From: an uncultured Bartonella sp.
GTDB lineage: Bacteria; Pseudomonadota; Alphaproteobacteria; Rhizobiales; Rhizobiaceae
Length of the DNA stretch: 64,000 nucleotides
Assembly (NCBI RefSeq): GCF_945277285.1
Contig: NZ_CALYPR010000004.1
Coordinates: forward strand, 1-64,000
Direction: 5' to 3'
Below the pieces are notes generated by a model, which saw only the letters and a list, made by a program, of their open reading frames with translations, was not told the origin of the DNA and did not search any database. Positions 29,945 through 38,752 of this stretch are shown here, in pieces (the first letter of the stretch is position 1; each line of letters opens with the position of its first letter). The position numbers and the translations under genes are program-made.

Positions 29945-31375
29945 TTACCACATTGAGATGGCTTTGGTGTCAAGAAATTCCTTAATGCCCCAGATACCAC
30001 CTTCGCGGGCGTGACCGGAGAATTTTACTCCGCCAAAATAGGAACCTTGCGGAAGACTTGTGCCATTGATTTCAACCATGCCGGAACGCAAAGCGCTTGC
30101 GACGCGCCGGCATTTTTCCCGGTTTTGTGATTGCACATAGTTGGTCAGACCATAATTTGTGTCATTGGCCATGGCTATGGCTTCTTCTTCACTGTCAAAG
30201 GGAATCATTGACAAGACAGGGCCGAAAATTTCCTCGCGGAAGATGCGCATATCCGGTTTGACATCGGCAAATATGGTTGGCTGGACAAAATAGCCGCGTT
30301 TGATACCGGCCGGCAAACCCGTGCCACCAATAAGAAGTTTTGCTCCTTCGTCGATGCCTGACTGGATGAGTCCCTGAATCTTGTCAAATTGTGCTTTCGA
30401 CACAACTGGCCCAAGATGATTTCCATGTTCGCTCGCAACAGCAAGTTTAACGTTACCAGCGACTTTTTTTGCAGTGTCCATGGCTTTTTCATAAATTGAA
30501 CGCTCGACAAACATCCGCGTTGGTGCATTGCAGCTTTGTCCGCTATTGTTAAAACAGCGCAAGACACCGCGTTTGACCGCATCTTCATCAGCGTCGGCAA
30601 ACACCAGATTGGCACCTTTGCCACCTAGTTCGAGGCCCACATGTTTTAACGTATCAGCGGCATTTTTGGATATAGCCTTGCCGGCCCGTGTCGATCCGGT
30701 AAAGCTGATCATGGCAATATCAGGATGACCGGAAAGACTTGTGCCAACGCCGGCACCATCACCATTGACGAGATTGAAAACACCGGCGGGCACACCAGCC
30801 TCGTCAATAATTTCAGCAAAAAGCAATGCAGAAAGCGGTGAAATTTCGGACGGCTTCAACACCATTGTACAACCGGCAAGGAGTGCCGGAATAACTTTCA
30901 AAGTAATCTGGTTCATTGGCCAGTTCCATGGTGTGATAAGACCGACAACGCCGACCGGTTCATATTGCAGGGCACTATCCTTATGACCTTTGACAAGATC
31001 CGACTGGAACGAAAAATGCAAGAAACTGTCGATGAATGTTTCGATATGCAGGCCACCGGCAGAGACCTGTTGTTGCAAAGCCATATCAATTGGCGCACCC
31101 ATTTCGGTGGAAATTGTTTTCGCCATTTCACCTTTGCGCTGGTTATAGATAGCCAGAATTTTTTCGACAAAAGTCAAACGCTTTTGCGGGGAAGTGTGTT
31201 TCCAATTGTCAAAGGCATCTTTTGCAGCTTTGACTGCGCGATCAACATCTTTTGCACTGCCATTGCTGATAACGGCACATACTTCTTCCGTTGACGGGTT
31301 GATTACATCAAGATCGCGTGGCTCGAGCGGAGCAACCCATGCGCCATTAATATAGAATTTGCGTTTATCTAACAT
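29945..31375 (-). CDS. Aldehyde dehydrogenase family protein
   Basis: 476 residues, full length for the NAD(P)-dependent aldehyde dehydrogenase superfamily. Present are the Asn-containing TPWNWPMNQITLKVIPAL, the coenzyme loop FTGSTRAGKAI, the general-base Glu in LELGGKGANLV, the catalytic Cys in FNNSGQSCNAPTRM, and EEIFGPVLSMIPF. The motif order is typical of group X/betaine-aldehyde-like enzymes used for small aliphatic aldehydes. Substrate cannot be assigned. It stands apart from neighbours by 280 bases upstream. Confidence 0.93.
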   Translation of the reverse strand: MLDKRKFYINGAWVAPLEPRDLDVINPSTEEVCAVISNGSAKDVDRAVKAAKDAFDNWKHTSPQKRLTFVEKILAIYNQRKGEMAKTISTEMGAPIDMALQQQVSAGGLHIETFIDSFLHFSFQSDLVKGHKDSALQYEPVGVVGLITPWNWPMNQITLKVIPALLAGCTMVLKPSEISPLSALLFAEIIDEAGVPAGVFNLVNGDGAGVGTSLSGHPDIAMISFTGSTRAGKAISKNAADTLKHVGLELGGKGANLVFADADEDAVKRGVLRCFNNSGQSCNAPTRMFVERSIYEKAMDTAKKVAGNVKLAVASEHGNHLGPVVSKAQFDKIQGLIQSGIDEGAKLLIGGTGLPAGIKRGYFVQPTIFADVKPDMRIFREEIFGPVLSMIPFDSEEEAIAMANDTNYGLTNYVQSQNREKCRRVASALRSGMVEINGTSLPQGSYFGGVKFSGHAREGGIWGIKEFLDTKAISMW

Positions 31376-31655
31376 AGTCTATTCCTTTAATTCTTCAGCA
31401 CCATTTTATACCCGTTTGACCGTCATCCAAAGCTGTTAAAAGCTTTTTATAGGCATTAATTTTATGCGCAAAGTTGCCCAACCCTCCATTTTTTTTAAGA
31501 AATGGGTTCATCCCCATACCTTTATCGTTTAAGACGGCAAAACCTTTTTAGAAAGTTGTTTGTGGAAGAGTGTTGGCCGACACTGTTTTAAAAGGCAGGA
31601 TTTTCGGGTTATTTAGGTGTAACTTTCTATTTTTTGCGCTGGTCTTTTATGCCGA

Positions 31656-32252
31656 TTATTGTTCGCTATTGTGATTTTTATCCGGTTCGCTAGGGCAACT
31701 TGCCAACGGAATCTCCATATTGGCTGTTTTGCCACCTGAAACAAATTTGACGAAATAAGAACGCAACGTCAAATCAAAATATTGTTGGTTGGTTTTACGG
31801 TAAGGCAAGTCCTGTTCGAGCTTGAGCATTTTACAATATAAAGCAAGGTTTTCTGTAAGATAGGAATTGGCACGGGCTTCGACCTCTTCTTTGCTTGCCG
31901 TATCAGGAAGTGGCGCATTGCTTTCTGTTGTCAGCGTGAGCGTATGGGCTCTTACCTTGACATAAGTAATCTTGACATCGCCAAGGCTGATCGGTGCATT
32001 CTCGAATTGCCGGTCAAGCTGTTTTTGTCGCTGAGCGAGATTGATTAATGGTTGAACAGGACTTGGCCCCTCTGTCTGGAAAGCCATATAAGCAACCATT
32101 GCAAGAGCACCGGTGGCAATAACCATGAGCTTTTGTGGCACTTTCAAAAGTCTGAGAATAATGGAGAACAAGACCAGTGCTACAATCAGAATTGTGACAG
32201 TAATCTCGATACCATAGAGATCGAACGGTAATATGTAGATGAGTTCTTCCAT
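31656..32252 (-). CDS. Membrane protein of unknown function
   Basis: About 198 residues from ATG at 32250-32252 (AGGG just ahead); ATG at 32267 is possible but lacks a site. Two hydrophobic spans lie near the N-terminus (ITVTILIVALVLFSIILRLL and KLMVIATGALAMVAYMAF). The remaining 130 residues look periplasmic or cytoplasmic and contain YVKVRAHTLTLTTESNAP and YFDLTLRSYFVKFVSGG. I do not recognise a family. It is flanked by long non-coding stretches on both sides. Confidence 0.75.
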   Translation of the reverse strand: MEELIYILPFDLYGIEITVTILIVALVLFSIILRLLKVPQKLMVIATGALAMVAYMAFQTEGPSPVQPLINLAQRQKQLDRQFENAPISLGDVKITYVKVRAHTLTLTTESNAPLPDTASKEEVEARANSYLTENLALYCKMLKLEQDLPYRKTNQQYFDLTLRSYFVKFVSGGKTANMEIPLASCPSEPDKNHNSEQ

Positions 32253-32267
32253 GGGCCCTATCAGCAT

Positions 32268-32734
32268 TAAAATTGATTGTTTTGAATTATCACCTAAAAA
32301 CCTTAATCATTTGATGATGACAACCGATAACTTTTTTTGCGTTGAATTTTTTATGTTTTAGACACCTCGAAAGTTCAATTTGACCGTTTGGGTTGTTATT
32401 TTTCGTTCACCAATTTATACTAACCTTCTTATAAGCGCGATGTTGGTTGACGGTTGTTGATCAAGCCCTAATTTTCAAGATGGTCGTTATCGTTGTTAAG
32501 GGCAATTGTTAAACCGTCTTTCACCCTTTATCAAATTGTCCTTCATATTTTAGGGGCGTTTGATTGAAGCAAGTGCCTGATTGTTTTTTTAAAGGGAAAA
32601 GGCAAAGCTCAACATCATGAATATTGTTTTTTTATAAATTGTCCCTGGCCGCGTTTTTTACGCGATTGCTTGAGGGGGTGTGCCGTTTTAAAAGAATGAT
32701 TTTGAAATGGTGCATCAAGAAGAAGGAAGAACGT
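32268..32734. other. Intergenic region upstream of proP
   Basis: 467 AT-rich bases between two divergent genes. It must hold the proP promoter, which in relatives responds to osmotic stress or proline. I see no clear operator palindrome, RNA gene or repeat. A frame upstream of proP is open from 32624 but has no matching family sequence. Confidence 0.45.
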
Positions 32735-34210
32735 ATGTCAGAACAGACACTGCAACCACTCACAGTCAAAGATATTCCCATTGTCGGTAATAAGGAACTG
32801 CGAAAAGTTATTATAGCGGCCGGTCTTGGAAATGCCATTGAATGGTTTGATTTTAGTGTTTACGGTTTTCTGGCGGTCATCATCGGGAAGACGTTTTTTG
32901 CATCGGCTCCGCAATCTGTCCAGCTCATTGCATCTCTTGCCACTTTTTCCATTCCATTCTTATTCCGGCCACTGGGTGGTGCAATTTTTGGTTATCTCGG
33001 GGATAAATACGGGCGTAAAAACATTCTCTCGTTCACCATTATATTGATGTCGGCAAGTACATTTTTTATCGGCCTTATTCCGTCATACGCAACGATCGGT
33101 GTTCTGGCGCCGATTTTTTTGCTGTTGGCAAAAATCGTTCAGGGTCTGTCGGTTGGTGGCGAATATGCCGGTGCGGTTGTCTTTGTCAGCGAATATTCAC
33201 CCGATAGAAAACGCGGATTTATGGCCAGTTGGCTCGATTTCGGTTCAATTGCAGGTTTTCTCGTTGGCGCAATGACCGTCTCGCTCATTTCTTTGGCCAT
33301 TGGTGGCGATGCTATGGCATCATGGGGATGGCGTATACCATTTTTTATATCACTGCCGCTCGGCATGGTCGGGCTTTATTTGCGTAAATCTCTTGATGAA
33401 TCGCCCACTTACGAAGCCCAAAATGATAAGGAAACAGAAGCCGACGAGACCACGCCAATAGGTTCGGTTATCCGTGATAATCTAAATGCGATCATTATTA
33501 GCTGTTTATTGGTGATAGCCACCAATTCGACCTATTATATGCTGTTGACCTACATGCCCAACTATCTTTCGGTCAATCTCGGCTATAGCTATGATCATGG
33601 TGTGTTGATTATCATTGTTGTCATGGCGTTCATGCTGCTGATGCAGCCGCTAGTCGGTTTTTTGAGCGATAAGATTGGACGCAAACCATTTCTGTTCATG
33701 GGTTCAGTTGCATTGCTTATTCTGGCAGTTCCGGCTTTTTATATGATTATGCATCATAATGTGATGTTGATTGCTTTGGGTATTGCCATTCTTGCTATTA
33801 TTCTCTGTTGTTTTATTGGTGTTATGGCGTCTATCTTGCCGGCACTTTTCCCTACCGATGTTCGCTTTAGAACGCTGGCCATCTGTTTTAATATTGCCGT
33901 TTTAATTGCCGGTCTTACCCCGCCGATTACCGCCTGGCTCGTCGAGACTTCACATTCGCTCTATATGCCAGCCTACTATCTGATGGTGGTGGCAGTTTTA
34001 GGGTTTATCGCTGCTATCAAAGTTCCGGAAACAGCCAATCGCCCATTAAAAGATGCTACACCTGTTGCCTCTTCCAAAACCGAGGCAAGAGAAGTTTTGC
34101 AGGAACACTTCGACTATATCGAAGATCAGGTCAACGAGATTGAAAACAAGATTTCCGATCTAGAAGAACAGCGGCAAAATCTTGTCGACCAGCACCCGAA
34201 ATTAAACTGA
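32735..34210 (+). CDS. proP: Proline/betaine transporter ProP-like
   Basis: 491 residues from ATG at 32735, with AAGGAAG upstream. It is an MFS transporter of the metabolite:H+ symporter family: GNAIEWFDFSVYGFLA in span 1, RPLGGAIFGYLGDKYGRKN after span 2, and LSVGGEYAGAVVF in span 5. The C-terminal 35 residues (HFDYIEDQVNEIENKISDLE onward) form an amphipathic coiled coil like that of E. coli ProP, where it tunes osmotic sensing. That tail supports ProP over other MHS carriers. Its position next to putR and putA suggests it also brings in proline as fuel. Confidence 0.9.
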   Translation: MSEQTLQPLTVKDIPIVGNKELRKVIIAAGLGNAIEWFDFSVYGFLAVIIGKTFFASAPQSVQLIASLATFSIPFLFRPLGGAIFGYLGDKYGRKNILSFTIILMSASTFFIGLIPSYATIGVLAPIFLLLAKIVQGLSVGGEYAGAVVFVSEYSPDRKRGFMASWLDFGSIAGFLVGAMTVSLISLAIGGDAMASWGWRIPFFISLPLGMVGLYLRKSLDESPTYEAQNDKETEADETTPIGSVIRDNLNAIIISCLLVIATNSTYYMLLTYMPNYLSVNLGYSYDHGVLIIIVVMAFMLLMQPLVGFLSDKIGRKPFLFMGSVALLILAVPAFYMIMHHNVMLIALGIAILAIILCCFIGVMASILPALFPTDVRFRTLAICFNIAVLIAGLTPPITAWLVETSHSLYMPAYYLMVVAVLGFIAAIKVPETANRPLKDATPVASSKTEAREVLQEHFDYIEDQVNEIENKISDLEEQRQNLVDQHPKLN

Positions 34211-34301
34211 AAAACCGGAAGGGAAAGATTTCAGCACCGGTTCAGGCGTCAGGTCAAGGCACCACAGTTTCAATAGGAGTTTTGGAAAGAGTAGGGATGA
34301 T

Positions 34302-34772
34302 CTAGCGTTTGAACCCTGCATCTACGACATTTTGCATCACAACAAAGGTCGATGTGCTTGCCACAAAGGGAAGGGTCGAGATTTTTTCACCAAGGACGAT
34401 GCGATAGCGTTTAATGTCACTGGTTCTGACTTTCAAAAGATAGTCGAATGAACTTGCTATCATGTGGCATTCTTCCACTTCGCGGATTTTTTTAACTGCT
34501 GCATTGAAAGCCAGCAACGCATCCTCTCTGGTATCGGAAAGTTTTACTTCGGCAAAGGCAATGTGGTCCATCCCCATTTTTGCAGGGTTAAGAACCGCAC
34601 GAAAACCGGTAATATAGCCTTCATTGACAAGCCTTTTCAGACGCAATTGGCATGGTGTTTTGGATAGTCCCACTTTTTCCGAAAGCTCGGTAATGGAAAT
34701 ACGGCCATTTTCAACAAGGGCATCAATAATACGGTTGTCTATCCGGTCAATTTCACTATTTTTTCCATCCAT
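34302..34772 (-). CDS. putR: Lrp/AsnC-family regulator, PutR-like
   Basis: 156 residues. The N-terminal helix-turn-helix (NGRISITELSEKVGLSKTPC) and the C-terminal RAM ligand domain (HIAFAEVKLSD to VVMQNVV) are complete. It diverges from putA. In alphaproteobacteria PutR activates putA in response to proline, which replaces the self-regulating PutA of enterobacteria. The palindrome at 34860-34882 is the likely binding site. Confidence 0.92.
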   Translation of the reverse strand: MDGKNSEIDRIDNRIIDALVENGRISITELSEKVGLSKTPCQLRLKRLVNEGYITGFRAVLNPAKMGMDHIAFAEVKLSDTREDALLAFNAAVKKIREVEECHMIASSFDYLLKVRTSDIKRYRIVLGEKISTLPFVASTSTFVVMQNVVDAGFKR

Positions 34773-34859
34773 TTATTTAAAAAATCCTAGTTGAAAGACA
34801 AAAAATAAAAAAAACCGCTAAAAATTACCGTTTTTTATGCAAGAAGTAAACTATAGCCG

Positions 34860-34882
34860 GTGTTATGATCGGGCGATAACAC
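34860..34882. promoter_or_regulatory. Candidate PutR operator
   Basis: GTGTTAT, nine bases, ATAACAC: a perfect 7-base inverted repeat in the putR-putA gap, 68 bases before the putA start. Size, symmetry and place suit an Lrp-family dimer site. Confidence 0.6.
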
Positions 34883-34949
34883 TTCATCACTGTGCTTATT
34901 CACAGGACTTTAAGTGTTTACAAAACCTTATCAGAGTGGACAAAAAACA

Positions 34950-37900
34950 ATGACCAAAGCACCAAAGCCGTTTGCCGAATTTGCGCCGCCCATTTCCAAG
35001 CAAAGCGAATTGCGAAAAAAGATCACTGCCGCCTATCGCCGTCCTGAAACAGAATGTTTGAAACCGCTTCTGGAAGCGGCAACAATTGATGAAAAAACCA
35101 AAAAATCAATTGCGGAAACAGCGCGTCACCTGATCGAGACATTGCGGGCAAAATATAAGGGCAATGGTGTTGAAGGTCTGGTCCATGAATATTCCCTGTC
35201 GTCACACGAAGGGGTGGCGTTGATGTGTCTGGCAGAAGCCTTGTTGCGCATTCCCGATAAAGCCACGCGTGACGCCCTTATTCGCGACAAGGTTGCAGGC
35301 GGTGACTGGAAGGCCCATTTGGGGGGCGGCAAGTCGCTCTTTGTCAATGCGGCAACATGGGGCCTCATCATCACCGGAAAATTATCGGCAAAAATAAAAG
35401 AAGGGGAACTTTCATCATCCCTGACAGGGTTGATTGCCCGCTGTGGCGAGCCGGTTATCCGCAAAGGGGTGGATATGGCGATGCGCATGATGGGCGAACA
35501 ATTTGTCCGTGGTGAAACCATTGAAGAGGCACTTGAACGCTCCAAACCGCTGGAAGAACGCGGTTTCAGATATTCCTATGATATGTTAGGGGAAGCCGCC
35601 ACAACCGCCGATGATGCCGACCGCTATTATCGCGATTATGAAATGGCGATTCATGCCATTGGCAAGGCTTCAAACGGACGCGGTGTCTATGAGGGGCCGG
35701 GCATTTCAATCAAGCTTTCGGCGCTCCATCCGCGCTATTTCCGCTCGCAGGCCGACCGCGTGATGAGCGAGTTGATGCCACGGGTCAAGCAACTGGCACA
35801 ACATTGCAAAAATTATAATATCGGTCTCAATATCGACGCCGAAGAGGCAGATCGTCTTGAACTTTCACTCGACATTATGGATAGTCTCTGTTTTGACAAG
35901 GATCTCGAAGGGTGGAACGGCATCGGATTTGTGGTGCAAGCCTATGGCCGTCGCTGCCCGTTTGTGCTCGATTATCTGATTGATCTTGCCCGTCGCAGCC
36001 ACCACCGGTTGATGGTGCGTCTGGTCAAGGGCGCTTATTGGGACGCAGAAATCAAGCGTGCGCAGGTTGATGGCCTTGATGGTTTTCCGGTCTATACCCG
36101 CAAGGTTTATACCGACGTTTCTTATGTGGCCAATGCGCGCAAGCTTTTAAGCGCGCCAGATGCGGTTTTCCCACAATTTGCAACGCATAATGCACAAACC
36201 ATGTCGACCATTTATCATCTTGCAGGCCCTGATAAATATACGGTTGAACAGTTCGAATTCCAGTGTCTCCATGGCATGGGGGAGCCACTTTATGACGAGG
36301 TTGTCGGCAAGGATAAGTTGCAGCGTCCGGCACGCCTTTATGCGCCGGTTGGCACACATGAAACCTTGCTTGCCTATCTGGTGCGGAGACTATTGGAAAA
36401 TGGTGCCAATTCATCTTTTGTCAATCGCATTACCGATAAATCCATTTCGGTTGATGAACTTATTGTCGATCCGGTTGATATTGTGCGGAAAATGCCGGTT
36501 CCGGGTGCACAGCATGACAAGATTGCTTCGCCGGAAAATCTGTTCGGGAAAAATCGCCGCAATTCTGACGGTTATGATCTTTCCAATGAAACGGTTCTTG
36601 CCGAATTGACCGAAAAGTTTCAAAAAAGTTCCGCTTTGAATTGGCGAGCTGCACCGCAAGGCGCGCCAAAAAGCGCCAAAGCCCGTCCGGTTTTAAACCC
36701 CGGCGACCATCATGATCAGGTAGGTGAAGTTGTCGAGGCTGACGAAAAGACAGCCCGTCAAATGGTTTCGGTGGCTGAAAAGGCGGCTTCTTCATGGGCA
36801 AAAGTGACGCCAGAAAAGCGTGCCGAAATTATGGAAAAAGCCGCCAATATCATGCAGGCACGTATGCCGGAACTTTTGGCGCTTGCCGCAAGGGAAGCAG
36901 GAAAGTCAATTCCCAATGCGATTGCCGAAGTCAGGGAAGCAATTGATTTCTTGCGCTTCTATGCTGGTCAGGTTCGCACGACTTTTAATGGTAAAGAAGA
37001 GCCGTTAGGGCCGATTGTATGTATCAGTCCATGGAATTTCCCGTTGTCGATCTTTATTGGTCAAATATCGGCAGCTTTGGTCGCCGGTAATCCGGTATTG
37101 GCAAAGCCGGCCGAAGAAACGCCGCTGATAGCAGCCGAAGGCGTTGCTATTCTTCATGAAGCAGGCGTTCCTCAGGACATTTTGCAGTTTTGCCCGGGTG
37201 ATGGAAGAATCGGTTCGGCACTTGTTAGTGAAAAAGCGGTTGCCGGTGTGATGTTTACCGGTTCCACCGAAGTTGCGCGGCTTATTCAGGCTGAACTTTC
37301 AACCCGTGTCACAAAATACGGAAAGCCTATCCCGTTTATTGCTGAAACGGGAGGACAGAATGCGATGATTGTCGATTCTTCGGCACTCGCCGAACAGGTG
37401 GTCGGTGATGTTATCGCTTCGGCTTTTGACAGTGCAGGCCAACGCTGTTCGGCTTTGCGCGTTCTTTGCCTTCAGGAAGAAGTGGCCGACCGCATTCTGG
37501 ATATGCTCAAAGGAGCAATTCAAGAATTGCGGCTTGGTCGTACCGATTTTATCGGCACTGATATTGGCGCGGTTATTACCAAAGAAGCCAAAGACAATAT
37601 TGAAATGCATATCGAAACAATGCGTGCCATCGGGCACAAAATTACCCAATTACCTCTCAAAGAGGAAACAAATGCAGGCACATTTGTCAGCCCCACTATT
37701 ATCGAGATCGACAATATCGGTGAATTGAAGCGCGAGGTTTTTGGGCCTGTATTGCATGTTGTGCGCTACAAGCGCACAGAAATTGACAAACTGATTTCTC
37801 AAATCAATGCCACCGGCTATGGTTTGACCTTCGGTCTTCATACAAGGCTTGACGATTTTGTCGATTATATCGGCGCTAAAATCTGCGTCGGCAATATTTA

Positions 37901-38618
37901 TGTGAACCGCAATATTATTGGTGCGGTGGTTGGCTCGCAACCCTTTGGTGGACGCGGGCTATCAGGAACCGGCCCGAAAGCCGGCGGGCCACTTTATATC
38001 GGCCGTCTGGTCAGGCAGGCGCCGGCACCGGAAATTACACCTGCTACAACAAAGAATGACGTGCTTGAAGCTTTTTGCCAATGGCTTAAGAAAAACGCTG
38101 ATAGTACTGATGCAGCTTTTGCCAATAGCCTTACCGCCAAATCACCGCTTGGAGTAGTTATGAATTTACCGGGTCCTGTTGGCGAAGAAAATACCTATGC
38201 GCTTCATCCCCGCGGGCAAATTCTGATTTTTCCGGAGACAAAAAGCGGGCTTTATCGCCAGATTGCCTGCGCGCTTGCAACCGGCAATGTCGCCGTGATT
38301 GATGCAATGTGCAGGCTGCAAAATGCACTTTCCGATTTACCAAAAGTGGTTGCCTCAAAAATCAGATGGACGGAAAATATCGAGGCAGATGGCCCTTATG
38401 CGGGTGCGATTATCGAAGGCGATGAAAAACAGGTTATCGCCCTACAAAGCCGCATTGCCAAACTTTCCGGCCCCATTGTTTTGACACAGGCAGCAACAAG
38501 CGAGGAACTCACTTTAAAGGAAATACCGTATAATCTTTGTTATATGGTTGAGGAAGTGTCAACATCGGTCAACACGGCAGCGGCAGGTGGCAATGCCAGT
38601 CTGATGACAATAGGCTGA
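34950..38618 (+). CDS. putA: Bifunctional proline dehydrogenase/P5C dehydrogenase PutA
   Basis: 1222 residues from ATG at 34950; a GTG at 34914 with AGGA upstream is an alternative adding 12 residues. It oxidises proline to glutamate in two steps, passing electrons to quinone and NAD+. The FAD proline dehydrogenase barrel spans about 190-490 (DIDAEEADRLELSLDIMD, RLVKGAYWDAEIKRAQ, GMGEPLYDEV). The P5C dehydrogenase spans about 590-1030: SPWNFPLSIFIGQISAALVA, Glu near 797 (AETGGQNA) and catalytic Cys near 832 (AGQRCSALRV). The last 190 residues are the inactive dehydrogenase-like domain of long PutAs. There is no N-terminal ribbon-helix-helix domain, so it is not its own repressor. Confidence 0.97.
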   Translation: MTKAPKPFAEFAPPISKQSELRKKITAAYRRPETECLKPLLEAATIDEKTKKSIAETARHLIETLRAKYKGNGVEGLVHEYSLSSHEGVALMCLAEALLRIPDKATRDALIRDKVAGGDWKAHLGGGKSLFVNAATWGLIITGKLSAKIKEGELSSSLTGLIARCGEPVIRKGVDMAMRMMGEQFVRGETIEEALERSKPLEERGFRYSYDMLGEAATTADDADRYYRDYEMAIHAIGKASNGRGVYEGPGISIKLSALHPRYFRSQADRVMSELMPRVKQLAQHCKNYNIGLNIDAEEADRLELSLDIMDSLCFDKDLEGWNGIGFVVQAYGRRCPFVLDYLIDLARRSHHRLMVRLVKGAYWDAEIKRAQVDGLDGFPVYTRKVYTDVSYVANARKLLSAPDAVFPQFATHNAQTMSTIYHLAGPDKYTVEQFEFQCLHGMGEPLYDEVVGKDKLQRPARLYAPVGTHETLLAYLVRRLLENGANSSFVNRITDKSISVDELIVDPVDIVRKMPVPGAQHDKIASPENLFGKNRRNSDGYDLSNETVLAELTEKFQKSSALNWRAAPQGAPKSAKARPVLNPGDHHDQVGEVVEADEKTARQMVSVAEKAASSWAKVTPEKRAEIMEKAANIMQARMPELLALAAREAGKSIPNAIAEVREAIDFLRFYAGQVRTTFNGKEEPLGPIVCISPWNFPLSIFIGQISAALVAGNPVLAKPAEETPLIAAEGVAILHEAGVPQDILQFCPGDGRIGSALVSEKAVAGVMFTGSTEVARLIQAELSTRVTKYGKPIPFIAETGGQNAMIVDSSALAEQVVGDVIASAFDSAGQRCSALRVLCLQEEVADRILDMLKGAIQELRLGRTDFIGTDIGAVITKEAKDNIEMHIETMRAIGHKITQLPLKEETNAGTFVSPTIIEIDNIGELKREVFGPVLHVVRYKRTEIDKLISQINATGYGLTFGLHTRLDDFVDYIGAKICVGNIYVNRNIIGAVVGSQPFGGRGLSGTGPKAGGPLYIGRLVRQAPAPEITPATTKNDVLEAFCQWLKKNADSTDAAFANSLTAKSPLGVVMNLPGPVGEENTYALHPRGQILIFPETKSGLYRQIACALATGNVAVIDAMCRLQNALSDLPKVVASKIRWTENIEADGPYAGAIIEGDEKQVIALQSRIAKLSGPIVLTQAATSEELTLKEIPYNLCYMVEEVSTSVNTAAAGGNASLMTIG

Positions 38619-38663
38619 AATTGACAACCACCATCAACGGTTGTTGAAAAAGTTTTCAACATC

Positions 38664-38695
38664 ACCACCGGAATGAATGTTCCGGTGGTTTTTTT
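38664..38695 (+). terminator. putA terminator
   Basis: ACCACCGGAA, six-base loop, TTCCGGTGGT: a perfect 10-base stem followed by T-rich sequence. It sits 46 bases after the putA stop and before the ftsK start. Confidence 0.9.
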
Positions 38696-38752
38696 GTTGC
38701 AAGCATCAATTTGGCAAAAGGTTATTAACCTTCACAATTTAACGTCAGGAAA

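Noticed and set aside
32624-32734. Extended start for proP
   Set aside because: The extra 37 residues have no counterpart in the family, and ATG at 32735 has a good AAGGAAG site.
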